From NCBI GenBank assembly GCA_003694235.1, contig RFKO01000071.1, forward strand, positions 1-15,588: a stretch of 15,588 nucleotides of DNA, written 5' to 3'. This DNA is from Anaerolineae bacterium. GTDB lineage: Bacteria; Chloroflexota; Anaerolineae; Anaerolineales; UBA11858. Under the pieces are notes generated by a model. It worked only from the letters and a program-made list of their open reading frames with translations. It was not told where the DNA came from and made no database searches. This document shows positions 6,101 to 14,833 of this stretch, piece by piece (the stretch's first letter is position 1; each line of letters begins with the position of its first letter). Position numbers and translations under genes: made by a program.

Positions 6101-7280
6101 CCTCGACAACACACTGCTGGACAATTCCATGGAAACCTTTCTCCCCGCCTACATCCAGGCGCTGGGAGAGCACCTGAGCGACCTGGCCGCGCCGGAGGAC
6201 ATGGCCCGCTGGCTGATGACCGGTACGCAGTTCATGTTCGCCAACCAGCGCCCCGATCAGACGCTGGAGCAGGTATTCGAACCGCATTTCTACCCTCACT
6301 TCGACCTCGACCGCGCCGCCCTCTCCGCCAGGGTGGATCGCTTTTACAACCAGGTCTTCCCCTCGCTGCGGCGCACCACCCGCCCCCGGCAGGCAGCGCA
6401 CCGCCTGATGAAAACCGCCGTTCAGCGGGGATATACCATAGCCATCGCGACCAACCCTCTCTTCCCGCGCACCGCCATCGTTCAGCGCATGGAATGGGCC
6501 GGCCTCTCCGCCGAAGACGACCATATTGCGCTCGTGCCCTCGATGGAAACCTTCCACTTCGCCAAGCCCAATCCGGCCTACCTGGCTGAACTGCTCAGTT
6601 ACCTGGGCTGGCCGGAAGGGCCGGTGCTCATGGTGGGTGACGATCCGGCGCTGGATATGGCATGCGCCGCCGGTTTGGGCATCCCCTCGTTTTGGGTACG
6701 GCCGGAAGGGACCTCATACCCCGAGGATGCTCCCCCCCCCACAGGCGAAGGCACGCTGGACGACCTGATCCCCTGGCTGGACCGCCAGCCGGTCGAACAC
6801 CTCACGCCCGATTTCCAATCCCCCGCCGCCATTCTGGCCACCCTGCGCGGCTGCCCGGCCGCCCTCCAAACGCTGACGCGCGACCTGCCCCCCGCACACT
6901 GGCAGCGACCGCCGCAGGAAGGCGAATGGTGTCTGACCGAAATCCTCTGCCACCTGCGGGATGTGGAGCGCGAACTGACTCTCCCCCGCCTGAAGGCCAT
7001 CCTGAACGAAGAGACCCCCTTCATCGTCGGTGTGGACAGCGACGCCTGGGCGGAAGAACGCAATTACCGCGCCCAGGACGGCAAGACCGCGCTGCAAGAC
7101 TACCTGCTGGCCCGCCTGGAAACCCTCGAAATCCTCGCCGCCCTCACCCCTGAGCAATGGCAGCGCACGGCCCAGCACGCTATCTTTGGGCCCACCTCAT
7201 TGCAAGAGATGATGGGCTTCAGCGCACGTCACGACCGTATGCACGTACAACAGGCCCTGCAAACAATAAAAAAGCAGTGA
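6078..7280 (+). CDS. HAD-family hydrolase fused to a DinB-like domain
   Basis: A 400-aa two-domain protein. Residues 1-235 are a HAD phosphatase: motif I DLDNT (D8, D10, T12), motif II ATNP (T125), motif III K163 (FAKPNP) and motif IV GDDPALD (D188, D189, D193), with a helical cap between. It should hydrolyse a small phosphorylated metabolite; the substrate is unknown. Residues about 245-400 are a DinB-like four-helix domain (DinB_2/DUF664 type) with the metal-binding histidines H292 (EILCHLRDVE), H385 and H389 (HDRMHVQQAL). Relatives include thiol-dependent S-transferases. The linker at 211-225 contains three prolines encoded by a nine-C run (6732-6740), so fusion depends on that tract. GGGAG lies 6 nt before the ATG. 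Last gene of the efp operon. Confidence 0.88.
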   Translation: MDLTLLLDLDNTLLDNSMETFLPAYIQALGEHLSDLAAPEDMARWLMTGTQFMFANQRPDQTLEQVFEPHFYPHFDLDRAALSARVDRFYNQVFPSLRRTTRPRQAAHRLMKTAVQRGYTIAIATNPLFPRTAIVQRMEWAGLSAEDDHIALVPSMETFHFAKPNPAYLAELLSYLGWPEGPVLMVGDDPALDMACAAGLGIPSFWVRPEGTSYPEDAPPPTGEGTLDDLIPWLDRQPVEHLTPDFQSPAAILATLRGCPAALQTLTRDLPPAHWQRPPQEGEWCLTEILCHLRDVERELTLPRLKAILNEETPFIVGVDSDAWAEERNYRAQDGKTALQDYLLARLETLEILAALTPEQWQRTAQHAIFGPTSLQEMMGFSARHDRMHVQQALQTIKKQ

Positions 7281-7300
7281 ACCGCTGACCGATTCACTGC
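7261..7300 (-). terminator. Intrinsic terminator of the 72-aa gene
   Basis: On the minus strand GCAGTGAA (7300-7293), an 11-nt loop and TTCACTGC (7281-7274) form a perfect 8-bp stem followed by TTTTTTATTGTTT. It lies 25 bp past the stop of the 72-aa gene. The stem and T-run overlap the last codons and stop of the HAD-DinB gene on the other strand. Confidence 0.75.
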
Positions 7301-7325
7301 CGCTGCGTTGTACCTCTCTGCTGGA

Positions 7326-7544
7326 TTACTTATCGCCGCCGAACAAGGCGCCCAGACCACCCATCACGTCGCCGAGGTCGAGACCATCGCTCAGATCCAC
7401 GCCCTCCAGCAACGCCTCCAGGTTGCTACCCACCGGCTCCGGCAGGCGTTCTTTGAGAAAATCCAGCACCACCGTGACCACATTGCGGGCAACATCTTCA
7501 GAAAGTCCGGTCTTTTCGACAATCAATTGAACCAGTTCGTCCAT
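7326..7544 (-). CDS. Small helical protein, unknown function
   Basis: A 72-aa acidic protein. Residues 1-36 form an amphipathic helical unit (MDELVQLIVEKTGLSEDVARNVVTVVLDFLKERLP) similar in style to DUF2267/DUF2780 small helical domains, and the tail is rich in Gly and Asp (LGDVMGGLGALFGGDK). The ATG at 7544 has an ideal AAGGAG about 9 nt upstream. It has its own promoter-like and terminator signals, so it is probably a one-gene transcript. There is no signal peptide or catalytic motif. Family assignment is uncertain, but the strong start and terminator make it a real gene. Confidence 0.75.
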   Translation of the reverse strand: MDELVQLIVEKTGLSEDVARNVVTVVLDFLKERLPEPVGSNLEALLEGVDLSDGLDLGDVMGGLGALFGGDK

Positions 7545-7564
7545 CGCTAAAACTCCTTCTCTAT

Positions 7565-7576
7565 TTCTGGCCAGAA
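7565..7576. promoter_or_regulatory. 12-bp palindrome between divergent genes
   Basis: TTCTGGCCAGAA is a perfect palindrome, and GCCAGAAT occurs again at 7581-7588, 11 bp after 7570-7577. It lies between the 72-aa gene and the FabL-like gene, just downstream of the likely minus-strand start site, where a repressor could act. No regulator is identified. Confidence 0.35.
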
Positions 7577-7586
7577 TGCCGCCAGA

Positions 7587-7595
7587 ATTGTACCA
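7587..7595 (-). promoter_or_regulatory. Extended -10 promoter for the 72-aa gene
   Basis: On the minus strand TGGTACAAT (7595-7587) gives TGn plus TACAAT, five of six to the consensus -10. The -35 is poor. The transcript would begin near 7580, with a leader of about 36 nt that includes AAGGAG. Confidence 0.4.
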
Positions 7596-7605
7596 TCAAA
7601 CATCC

Positions 7606-8391
7606 ATGAACATCGCCTTCGAAAACAAAATCGCCCTGGTCACCGGTTCCGGCCGCGGCATCGGCCGGGCCATCGCCCTGCAATTCGCCCGGCTGGGCGC
7701 GGACGTGGTGGTCAACTTCTTCCGCAATCGCAAACCCGCCGAGGAAACGGTCGCCGCCATCCAGTCGCTGGGGCGGCGCGCTCTGCTGGTCAAGGCCAAC
7801 ATCGGAGACCTGGACGGTCTGCAACGTCTGTTTGAGGAAACCGGCAAAGCCTTTGGCAGACTGGACATCTTCGTGCATAACGCGGCCTCGGGCTTCAACC
7901 GCCCGGCGCTGGAACAACGCCCGAAAGGGTGGGAATGGAGCATGAACATCAATGCCCGCCCGCTGCTTTTCGGAGCACAGCAAGCGGCCTCCTTGATGAC
8001 CGGGCGCGGCGGCCACATCGTGGCCATCACCAGCCCCGGCTCCCAACGCGTGCTGCCGGATTACATCACGGTTGGCGCCAGCAAAGCCGCCCTCGAAGCC
8101 CTGGTGCGCTATCTGGCGGTGGAACTGGCCTCGCTGGGCATCGTGGTCAACGCGGTTTCCCCCGGCGTGGTGCTGACCGAAGCTCTCCAACACTTCGACA
8201 CCCTGCGCCAGGACGCCAGCCTGATCGAGCGGGCCAAAGCGTTGACGCCGGCAGGCCGCCTGGTCACCCCCGAAGACGTTGCCAATGTGGTCGCTTTCCT
8301 GTGCTCACCCTTCGCCGAGATGATTCGCGGGCAGGTGATCACCGTGGATGGCGGCTATACGCTGCCGGTTCCCGGCGTGCTCAACGGCTAA
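7606..8391 (+). CDS. fabL: FabL-like enoyl-ACP reductase (short-chain dehydrogenase)
   Basis: A 261-aa SDR. The nucleotide-binding turn TGSGRGIG lies at 13-20, NAAS at 92-95, and the C-terminal IRGQVITVDGG at 240-250. The catalytic pair is Y153 and K160, spaced Yx6K rather than the usual SDR YxxxK; Yx6K is a mark of enoyl-ACP reductases. The run DYITVGASKAALEALVRYLAVELA, and the TPAGRLV and MIRGQ segments, closely resemble Bacillus FabL (enoyl-ACP reductase III). It would reduce the trans-2-enoyl-ACP in the last step of each fatty-acid elongation round, with NADPH. The ATG at 7606 fits the family length; another at 7576 adds ten residues. Neither has a ribosome-binding site, so a leaderless mRNA is possible. 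Converges on the next gene with a 4-bp overlap. Confidence 0.8.
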   Translation: MNIAFENKIALVTGSGRGIGRAIALQFARLGADVVVNFFRNRKPAEETVAAIQSLGRRALLVKANIGDLDGLQRLFEETGKAFGRLDIFVHNAASGFNRPALEQRPKGWEWSMNINARPLLFGAQQAASLMTGRGGHIVAITSPGSQRVLPDYITVGASKAALEALVRYLAVELASLGIVVNAVSPGVVLTEALQHFDTLRQDASLIERAKALTPAGRLVTPEDVANVVAFLCSPFAEMIRGQVITVDGGYTLPVPGVLNG

Positions 8392-9242
8392 TCGCCCGCG
8401 CTCAACGGCTCGCGGCCATACAGCTGGCGGTACACTGCCACCAGATTCTTCAGATGGAGTTGTTCCGCCAGCCCTGCCAGCAAAACGCGATCCTTGCCAC
8501 AGGCTTCCACATTCGATTGACGCAGATCATCCAGCGCGTACTTCTTGCGCGCCGTGCGGCGAACCGCCTTGACAACCGCATCCAGGTAATCCAGATTCGA
8601 TTGCACCGCTTCCTCGATCTCCCCGCGCAGGATGACATCGCCATGCCCCTGGACGATGTTCTCCAACCCCATTTCGGACAGCTGCTTCAGGGAGCGGCGC
8701 GCCTCCTCCAGATCGCCATCCACAATCACCGGCAGCGACATCATCGCATCGCCGGCAAATAAGATGCGTTCATCCTCACATAGCACCGCGATTCCGTCCG
8801 GGCTGTGCCCTCCCAGGGGGAAAAGCGTGAGCAAGCGTTTCCCCACCCGCAACTGCATCTGCCCCTGCTCGAAAGTGATCTGAGGCAACACAATTTTCGT
8901 GTTCTGGAAGACCGTGTTACCGCGCCGCGCGGCCTTGAGGGACTCCAGCCCGCGGGTCGCCAGCAATTCCCGGCAACGCTGATGGGCGATCACCAGAGCG
9001 CCGGGGAAAAAACAACTCCCCCAGCTGTGATCGGCGTGGTAATGGGTCAGAATCACATACTTCACCTTCAGGCCGAGTTCTTTTTCGGCAAATTCGCGCA
9101 TTTCCAGCGTCTCTTCGGGGTAGGCCAGCGTGTCAATCGCTACCGCCCAATCGTCACCTACGACCAGCCCGGCCGTCACCTGGGCATACAGGTCGCTCTG
9201 AAAAACATAGATGTTGTCCGATACTCGTTCGCGTTGCAGCAT
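8388..9242 (-). CDS. Metallo-beta-lactamase-fold hydrolase
   Basis: A 284-aa MBL-fold protein with a full set of metal ligands: H67, H69, D71 and H72 in THYHADH, H146 (LGGHSPDG), D165 (FAGDAMM) and H200 (VQGHGD). Two metal ions would activate water for hydrolysis. The sequence resembles the glyoxalase II/SoxH-type branch more than true beta-lactamases; the substrate is unknown. The last 80 residues are helical, with a basic patch (KAVRRTARKKYALDDL). The ATG at 9242 is chosen because AGGTGGAG precedes it by about 4-6 nt, over another in-frame ATG at 9260. There is no signal peptide, so it is cytoplasmic. It has its own promoter in the regulatory region shared with argF. Confidence 0.88.
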   Translation of the reverse strand: MLQRERVSDNIYVFQSDLYAQVTAGLVVGDDWAVAIDTLAYPEETLEMREFAEKELGLKVKYVILTHYHADHSWGSCFFPGALVIAHQRCRELLATRGLESLKAARRGNTVFQNTKIVLPQITFEQGQMQLRVGKRLLTLFPLGGHSPDGIAVLCEDERILFAGDAMMSLPVIVDGDLEEARRSLKQLSEMGLENIVQGHGDVILRGEIEEAVQSNLDYLDAVVKAVRRTARKKYALDDLRQSNVEACGKDRVLLAGLAEQLHLKNLVAVYRQLYGREPLSAGD

Positions 9243-9273
9243 TTCTCTCCACCTGAACACATGAAACTGCCGA

Positions 9274-9303
9274 AGGATAGCACAAAACCCCCCTTGTCGT
9301 CAA
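9274..9303 (-). promoter_or_regulatory. Promoter of the MBL-fold hydrolase gene
   Basis: On the minus strand TTGACG (9303-9298), an 18-bp spacer and TATCCT (9279-9274) preceded by TGC. Transcription should begin near 9267, 24 nt before the ATG at 9242. The -35 ends 3 bp from the CRP/FNR-type dyad. Confidence 0.65.
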
Positions 9304-9305
9304 GT

Positions 9306-9325
9306 ATTGTGACATTATTCACAAT
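9306..9325. promoter_or_regulatory. CRP/FNR-family-type operator
   Basis: ATTGTGA, six bases (CATTAT), TCACAAT: a perfect 20-bp dyad matching TGTGA-N6-TCACA, the classic half-sites of CRP-family regulators. Its centre at 9315.5 is about 62 bp before the predicted argF start site, close to the class I activation spacing of CRP, and about 49 bp from the MBL gene start site. The regulator itself is not in the window. Confidence 0.6.
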
Positions 9326-9338
9326 TTTCGCGCGAAAA
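9325..9338. promoter_or_regulatory. 14-bp palindrome adjoining the CRP-type site
   Basis: TTTTCGCGCGAAAA is a perfect palindrome that shares one base with the CRP/FNR-type dyad. It could be a second operator. It is not a terminator stem, because its T and A runs belong to the dyad itself. Confidence 0.4.
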
Positions 9339-9362
9339 ATCACATTTTCTCCAGGGCTTTCA

Positions 9363-9371
9363 TGATATACT
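9363..9371 (+). promoter_or_regulatory. Extended -10 promoter of the argF operon
   Basis: TGATATACT gives TGn plus TATACT, five of six to the consensus -10. No good -35 is present, which suits an activator-dependent promoter with the dyad upstream. The start site would be near 9378 and the leader about 32 nt. Confidence 0.55.
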
Positions 9372-9409
9372 CACCAACAACCCACCAAGCGCAAAAACCG
9401 GAGGTAATG

Positions 9410-10330
9410 ATGAAAGATTTCCTGGCTCTTGCCGATTACACTCCCCAACAACTGCAAGCCATGCTCGATCGAGCGGTCGCCCTGAAAAAGGAATTTCAGG
9501 CCGGCGGCAACGCTCCCCTGCTCAAAGGCAAGACGCTGGCCATGATTTTCCAGAAGCCCAGCCTGCGCACGCGCGTCTCCTTCGATATGGCCATGCGCCA
9601 CCTGGGCGGCGATGCCCTCTACCTCTCCCCCGCCGAAATCGGCCTGGGCAAACGAGAATCCATCGCCGATGTGGCCCGCGTGGTCTCCGGTTATGTGGAT
9701 GCCATCATGGCGCGCGTTTTCGACCATGAACACGTGGTCGAACTGGCGCGCTGGGCCAGCATCCCGGTGATCAACGGCCTGAGCGACTACAACCACCCCT
9801 GTCAGGCGATGGCTGATGCACTGACCATCTACGAGGAATTCGGGAGACTACAGGGCATCAACGTCACCTTCGTGGGCGATGGCAACAACGTGGCCGTCTC
9901 GCTGATGCACGCGTGCGCCAAACTGGGCGCCAACTTCACCATTGCCAACCCGGAGGGCTACGACCTGCCCGCAGCGGCTGTGGAGCAGGCGCGCCAGTTC
10001 GCCGTCGAGAGCGGAGCCACCATCCGACAACTGCGCGATCCCCATGAAGCCGTGCGCGAAGCCGATGTCATCTACACCGACACATGGACGAGCATGGGGC
10101 AGGAAGAAGAGGCCGAGAAGCGCCGCAAAGTCTTCCCGCCGTATCAGGTCAACGCCGCGCTGGTGGCCGAGGCGCGCCCGCATGTCATCGTGATGCACTG
10201 CCTGCCGGCGCACCGCGGCGAGGAGATCACTGACGAGGTAGCCGACGGCGAACACTCCCGCCTCTTCCCGCAGGCGCACAACCGCCTGCACGCGCAAAAA
10301 GGTATCCTGGCCGAATTGCTGGCAGACTAG
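9410..10330 (+). CDS. argF: Ornithine carbamoyltransferase
   Basis: A 306-aa transcarbamoylase joining carbamoyl phosphate and ornithine to give citrulline, usually in arginine biosynthesis (or in reverse during arginine breakdown). Signatures: the carbamoyl-phosphate loop SLRTR at 51-55, HPCQ at 129-132, the GDGNNV turn at 156-161, DTWTSMG at 224-230 with the ornithine-binding residues, and [10 protein letters not shown] at 263-272, whose cysteine is typical of OTCases. DTWTSMG and HCLPA favour ornithine over aspartate or other substrates. GGAGGT precedes the ATG at 9410 by 4 nt; another ATG at 9407 is too close to it. First gene of a long run with alanine dehydrogenase and pyruvate kinase and no other arg genes nearby, which is unusual and leaves the physiological direction open. 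Confidence 0.93.
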   Translation: MKDFLALADYTPQQLQAMLDRAVALKKEFQAGGNAPLLKGKTLAMIFQKPSLRTRVSFDMAMRHLGGDALYLSPAEIGLGKRESIADVARVVSGYVDAIMARVFDHEHVVELARWASIPVINGLSDYNHPCQAMADALTIYEEFGRLQGINVTFVGDGNNVAVSLMHACAKLGANFTIANPEGYDLPAAAVEQARQFAVESGATIRQLRDPHEAVREADVIYTDTWTSMGQEEEAEKRRKVFPPYQVNAALVAEARPHVIVMHCLPAHRGEEITDEVADGEHSRLFPQAHNRLHAQKGILAELLAD

Positions 10331-10364
10331 CGGCGCGTCGCGACCGCACCCAGAAGGTGGCAAA

Positions 10365-11465
10365 ATGAACATCTGTATCCCGCGCGAACGGCGCGATTCC
10401 GAATACCGCGTAGGATTGACGCCCGCCGGCGTGCAACTGCTGACGCAGGCCGGGCACAACTGCTATGTGGAACACGACGCCGGGCTGGGCAGCGGCTTCA
10501 GCGACTACGATTACCAGATGGCCGGCGCGCAGATCGTATACAGCGGCGAAGAAGCCTATGGCCGCGCCGACCTGCTGCTCAAAGTCGCTCGACCGACCGA
10601 GGAAGAATTCGAGTGGATGCGCCCTGGTCAGGCCGTCATGGGCTTTTTGCACCTGGCCGCCGGCAGCAGCCGCAAAATCGAAACCCTGCTGGCGAAAAAG
10701 ATAACCGCCATCGGCTACGAGGTGATCCAGCGCGATGACGGTTCGCTGCCGGTGCTCTCGCCGATGAGCCGGGCCGGTGGCCGCATGACGCCGCAAATTG
10801 CCGCCATGCTCTGCCAGAACAACTTCGGCGGCAAAGGTATCCTGCTGGGAGGCACGCCCGGCGTCCCCCCGGCTGAGGTGGTCATCCTGGGCGGAGGCAC
10901 CTCCGGCACGGCCGCGGCGCGCGTCTTCCTCGGAATGGGCGCGATGGTGTACATCCTGGATCACGACCAGGAGCGTCTTCAATATCTGGACACGCTCTTC
11001 CAGGGACGGGTGATCACCATGGTCTCGCACGACTTCAACATCACCAAGGTGTGCCGCTTCGCCGACGTGCTGGTCGGCGCGGTGCTCATCCCTGGCGCCC
11101 GCACTCCTGTGCTGGTGTCTCGCCAGATGGTACGGGAGATGCGCCCTCGCTCGGTGATCATTGACCTCTCGATCGATCAGGGCGGTTGCATCGAGACAAG
11201 CCGTCCCACCACCCACAGCAACCCCACCTACATAGACGAAAACGTGCTGCACTACTGCGTGCCCAACATGACCGGCGTGCTGGGTCGCACCGCAACCCAC
11301 ACGCTGAACAACGCCTGCTGGCCGTTCGTGCAGCAGATTGCCGCCCAGGGCATCGAGGCCGCGCTGGAGGCCAATCCGGCCATCCGGCGAGGGGTCTATA
11401 CCCATCAGGGCGAGATTGTGCACCCCAATCTGCGCGCGTCCATGGAAGGGAGGCTGAGCGCATGA
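10365..11465 (+). CDS. ald: Alanine dehydrogenase
   Basis: A 366-aa member of the alanine dehydrogenase/transhydrogenase alpha family, standard length. It interconverts L-alanine and pyruvate plus ammonia with NAD. Substrate residues R15, K73 (LLLKVARP) and H96 (GFLHLAA) are in place. The Rossmann turn GGGTSG is at 176-181, and D199 at the end of the second strand favours NAD over NADP. D271 (SIDQGG) and NMTGVLGRTATHTLNN (301-316) match the conserved catalytic end of Ald. AAGGTGG precedes the ATG. It lies 34 nt after argF and overlaps the next gene by ATGA, so it is translated as one unit with the CoA-transferase. The direction in vivo is not shown by sequence. Confidence 0.92.
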   Translation: MNICIPRERRDSEYRVGLTPAGVQLLTQAGHNCYVEHDAGLGSGFSDYDYQMAGAQIVYSGEEAYGRADLLLKVARPTEEEFEWMRPGQAVMGFLHLAAGSSRKIETLLAKKITAIGYEVIQRDDGSLPVLSPMSRAGGRMTPQIAAMLCQNNFGGKGILLGGTPGVPPAEVVILGGGTSGTAAARVFLGMGAMVYILDHDQERLQYLDTLFQGRVITMVSHDFNITKVCRFADVLVGAVLIPGARTPVLVSRQMVREMRPRSVIIDLSIDQGGCIETSRPTTHSNPTYIDENVLHYCVPNMTGVLGRTATHTLNNACWPFVQQIAAQGIEAALEANPAIRRGVYTHQGEIVHPNLRASMEGRLSA

Positions 11466-12757
11466 ACTGGATGGAGCAATACCGCAGCAAAGTGGTGAGC
11501 GCCGAGGAAGCCGTCCAGGCCGTTCAGTCCGGCAATCGCATCTTCCTGACAGGGAACTGTTCCGTCCCTAAAACGCTGCTACAGGCACTCGTCGCGCGCG
11601 CTCCCGAGCTGGAGAATGTCGAAATCTGTCAGGCGCTGACCGTGGGATCGGCGGATTACGTCAGCCCGGAGATGGAAGGGCATCTGCGCGTCAACACCAT
11701 GTTCATCAGCCACAACACGCGCAAAGCCGTCCACGAGGGGCGCGCCGATTTCACGCCTGTCCTGCTCTCCGAATTCCCGCTGCTGTTCAAGAACGGCCAT
11801 CTACCGCTGGACGTGGCGCTGGTGCATCTCTCGCCGCCCGACGAACACGGTTTTTGCTCCTTCGGCGTGGAGGTCGGGTTGAGCAAAAGCGCGGCCGAAA
11901 GCGCGAAAATCATCATCGCCGAAGTCAACAATCAGATGCCGCGCACACTGGGAGATTCCTTCATCCATGTGAGCAAGCTGGATTACATCGTGCCGGTGGA
12001 TTATCCCCTTCCCGAACTCATCATGGCGGCCGAAGGCGAAAACGAGGTCATCGAGAAGATCGCCGGTTACATCGCCGACCTGATCCCCGATGGCGCCACC
12101 ATGCAGATGGGCATTGGCGCCATCCCCGACGCGGTGCTCAAATACCTGTTTGACAAAAAAGACCTGGGCGTGCACACCGAATTGTTCTCCGACGGGGTGA
12201 TCGACCTGGTAGAGGCGGGGGTGCTGACCAACGCCCGCAAATCGCTGCACCCCGGCAAAATCATCGCCGGTTTCATCCTCGGTAGCCGGCGACTATACCA
12301 ATGGGTACACAACAACCCGCTGATCGAACTGCACCGCACCGAGTACGTCAACGACCCCTTCGTGATCGCCCAGAACGAGCGCATGGTAGCCATCAACTCG
12401 GCCATCGAGGTGGATTTGACCGGCCAGGTATGCGCCGACAGCATCGGCCCCCGCCTGTACTCCGGCGTCGGCGGACAGATGGATTTCATCTACGGCGCGG
12501 CGCGCGCCAGAGATGGCATTCCCGTCATCGCCCTGCCCAGCACGGCAAAGCAATTCAGCCGCATCGTCCCCATGCTCAAACAGGGCGCCGGCGTGGTCAC
12601 CACCCGCAACCATGTGCATTACGTGATCACCGAGTACGGCGTCGCCTACCTTTACGGGAAAACCATCCGTCAGCGCGCCCAGGCGTTGATCAACATCGCC
12701 CACCCCGATTTTCGCGAGGAACTCACCCGCCAGGCGCGTGAATTGCATTATCTGTGA
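11462..12757 (+). CDS. Acetyl-CoA hydrolase/transferase family protein (4-hydroxybutyrate or acetate CoA-transferase type)
   Basis: A 431-aa family I CoA-transferase of the Cat/AbfT type. It moves CoA between carboxylic acids through a glutamyl-CoA thioester. The catalytic glutamate is E240 in HTELFSDGVIDLVEAG, and the GVGGQMDFIYGA segment (335-346) is the usual CoA-site glycine-rich region. Other signatures are SPPDEHGFCSFG (124-135) and MQMGIGAIPDAVL. Acetate, butyrate, 4-hydroxybutyrate or succinate are possible acids; the exact acceptor cannot be read. The ATG at 11462 overlaps the ald stop by 4 bp, so translational coupling is likely. It is followed 6 nt later by pyruvate kinase. Confidence 0.88.
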   Translation: MNWMEQYRSKVVSAEEAVQAVQSGNRIFLTGNCSVPKTLLQALVARAPELENVEICQALTVGSADYVSPEMEGHLRVNTMFISHNTRKAVHEGRADFTPVLLSEFPLLFKNGHLPLDVALVHLSPPDEHGFCSFGVEVGLSKSAAESAKIIIAEVNNQMPRTLGDSFIHVSKLDYIVPVDYPLPELIMAAEGENEVIEKIAGYIADLIPDGATMQMGIGAIPDAVLKYLFDKKDLGVHTELFSDGVIDLVEAGVLTNARKSLHPGKIIAGFILGSRRLYQWVHNNPLIELHRTEYVNDPFVIAQNERMVAINSAIEVDLTGQVCADSIGPRLYSGVGGQMDFIYGAARARDGIPVIALPSTAKQFSRIVPMLKQGAGVVTTRNHVHYVITEYGVAYLYGKTIRQRAQALINIAHPDFREELTRQARELHYL

Positions 12758-12763
12758 GCAGCC

Positions 12764-14239
<1,476 letters not shown>

Positions 14240-14245
14240 TTCGCT

Positions 14246-14833
14246 ATGTCCGCCCCCATCCTCAGCCCTCGCTTTGAAAACGCCCTGCGCTACGCGGCCC
14301 GTTTACACGCCCGGCAGAAGCGCAAGGGCAGCCAGGTGCCTTACATCGCACATCTGCTCAGCGTGTGCGCCCTGGTGCTGGAAGACGGCGGCGACGAAGA
14401 CCAGGCCATCGCCGCCTTGCTGCACGACGCCGCCGAAGACCAGGGGGGCGAAGAAAGGCTGGCAGAAATCCACGCCATCTTCGGCGAACCGGTCGCCCAG
14501 ATCGTGCGGGCCTGCTCCGACACGCTACAATCTCCCAAACCGCCCTGGCGAGAACGCAAAACCGCTTACATCGAGCACCTGGCCACTGCGCCGCCGGAGG
14601 TGCATCGCGTCTCGCTGGCCGACAAAGTGCACAATGCCCGCTCCATCCTGCGCGATCTGCGCCTCTACGGCGCGCAGACCTGGGAGAAGTTCAAAGGCGG
14701 GCGAGACGGAACACTGTGGTATTACCGTTCCCTGCTCCACGTGTTCAGGCAATCCTGCAGCGGATTTCTGGTGGACGAACTGGAGCGCCTGCTGACCGAA
14801 ATCGAAAGACTGGCTTTAGAGGAATCCCGATGA
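14246..14833 (+). CDS. HD-domain phosphohydrolase, likely small alarmone hydrolase
   Basis: A 195-aa HD-domain protein of the RelA/SpoT hydrolase (MESH1-like) type, with no synthetase or regulatory domains. Metal ligands H36 (PYIAHLL), H60/D61 (ALLHDAAED) and D126 (LADKVHNAR) sit where MESH1 has its own, and the RKG stretch near 26-28 and N130 also fit the (p)ppGpp hydrolase pattern. It would remove the 3' pyrophosphate of (p)ppGpp, although some relatives act on NADPH or other nucleotides. It starts 6 nt after pyk and overlaps the MazG gene by 4 bp (ATGA). An orthodox stand-alone hydrolase is the best guess; the substrate is not proved. Confidence 0.82.
   Translation: MSAPILSPRFENALRYAARLHARQKRKGSQVPYIAHLLSVCALVLEDGGDEDQAIAALLHDAAEDQGGEERLAEIHAIFGEPVAQIVRACSDTLQSPKPPWRERKTAYIEHLATAPPEVHRVSLADKVHNARSILRDLRLYGAQTWEKFKGGRDGTLWYYRSLLHVFRQSCSGFLVDELERLLTEIERLALEESR

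Noticed and set aside
8388..8391. Possible terminator between the FabL-like and MBL genes
   Set aside because: The genes overlap by 4 bp (ctaa), leaving no room for a hairpin and T-run.
8388..9242. MBL-fold protein as a true beta-lactamase or resistance gene
   Set aside because: The THYHADH motif is general to the MBL superfamily; there is no signal peptide and the helical C-terminus and overall pattern do not fit a class B beta-lactamase.
10227..11423. 398-aa minus-strand open frame opposite ald
   Set aside because: Shadow of a complete alanine dehydrogenase, His/Gly/Arg-rich with no domain I can see.
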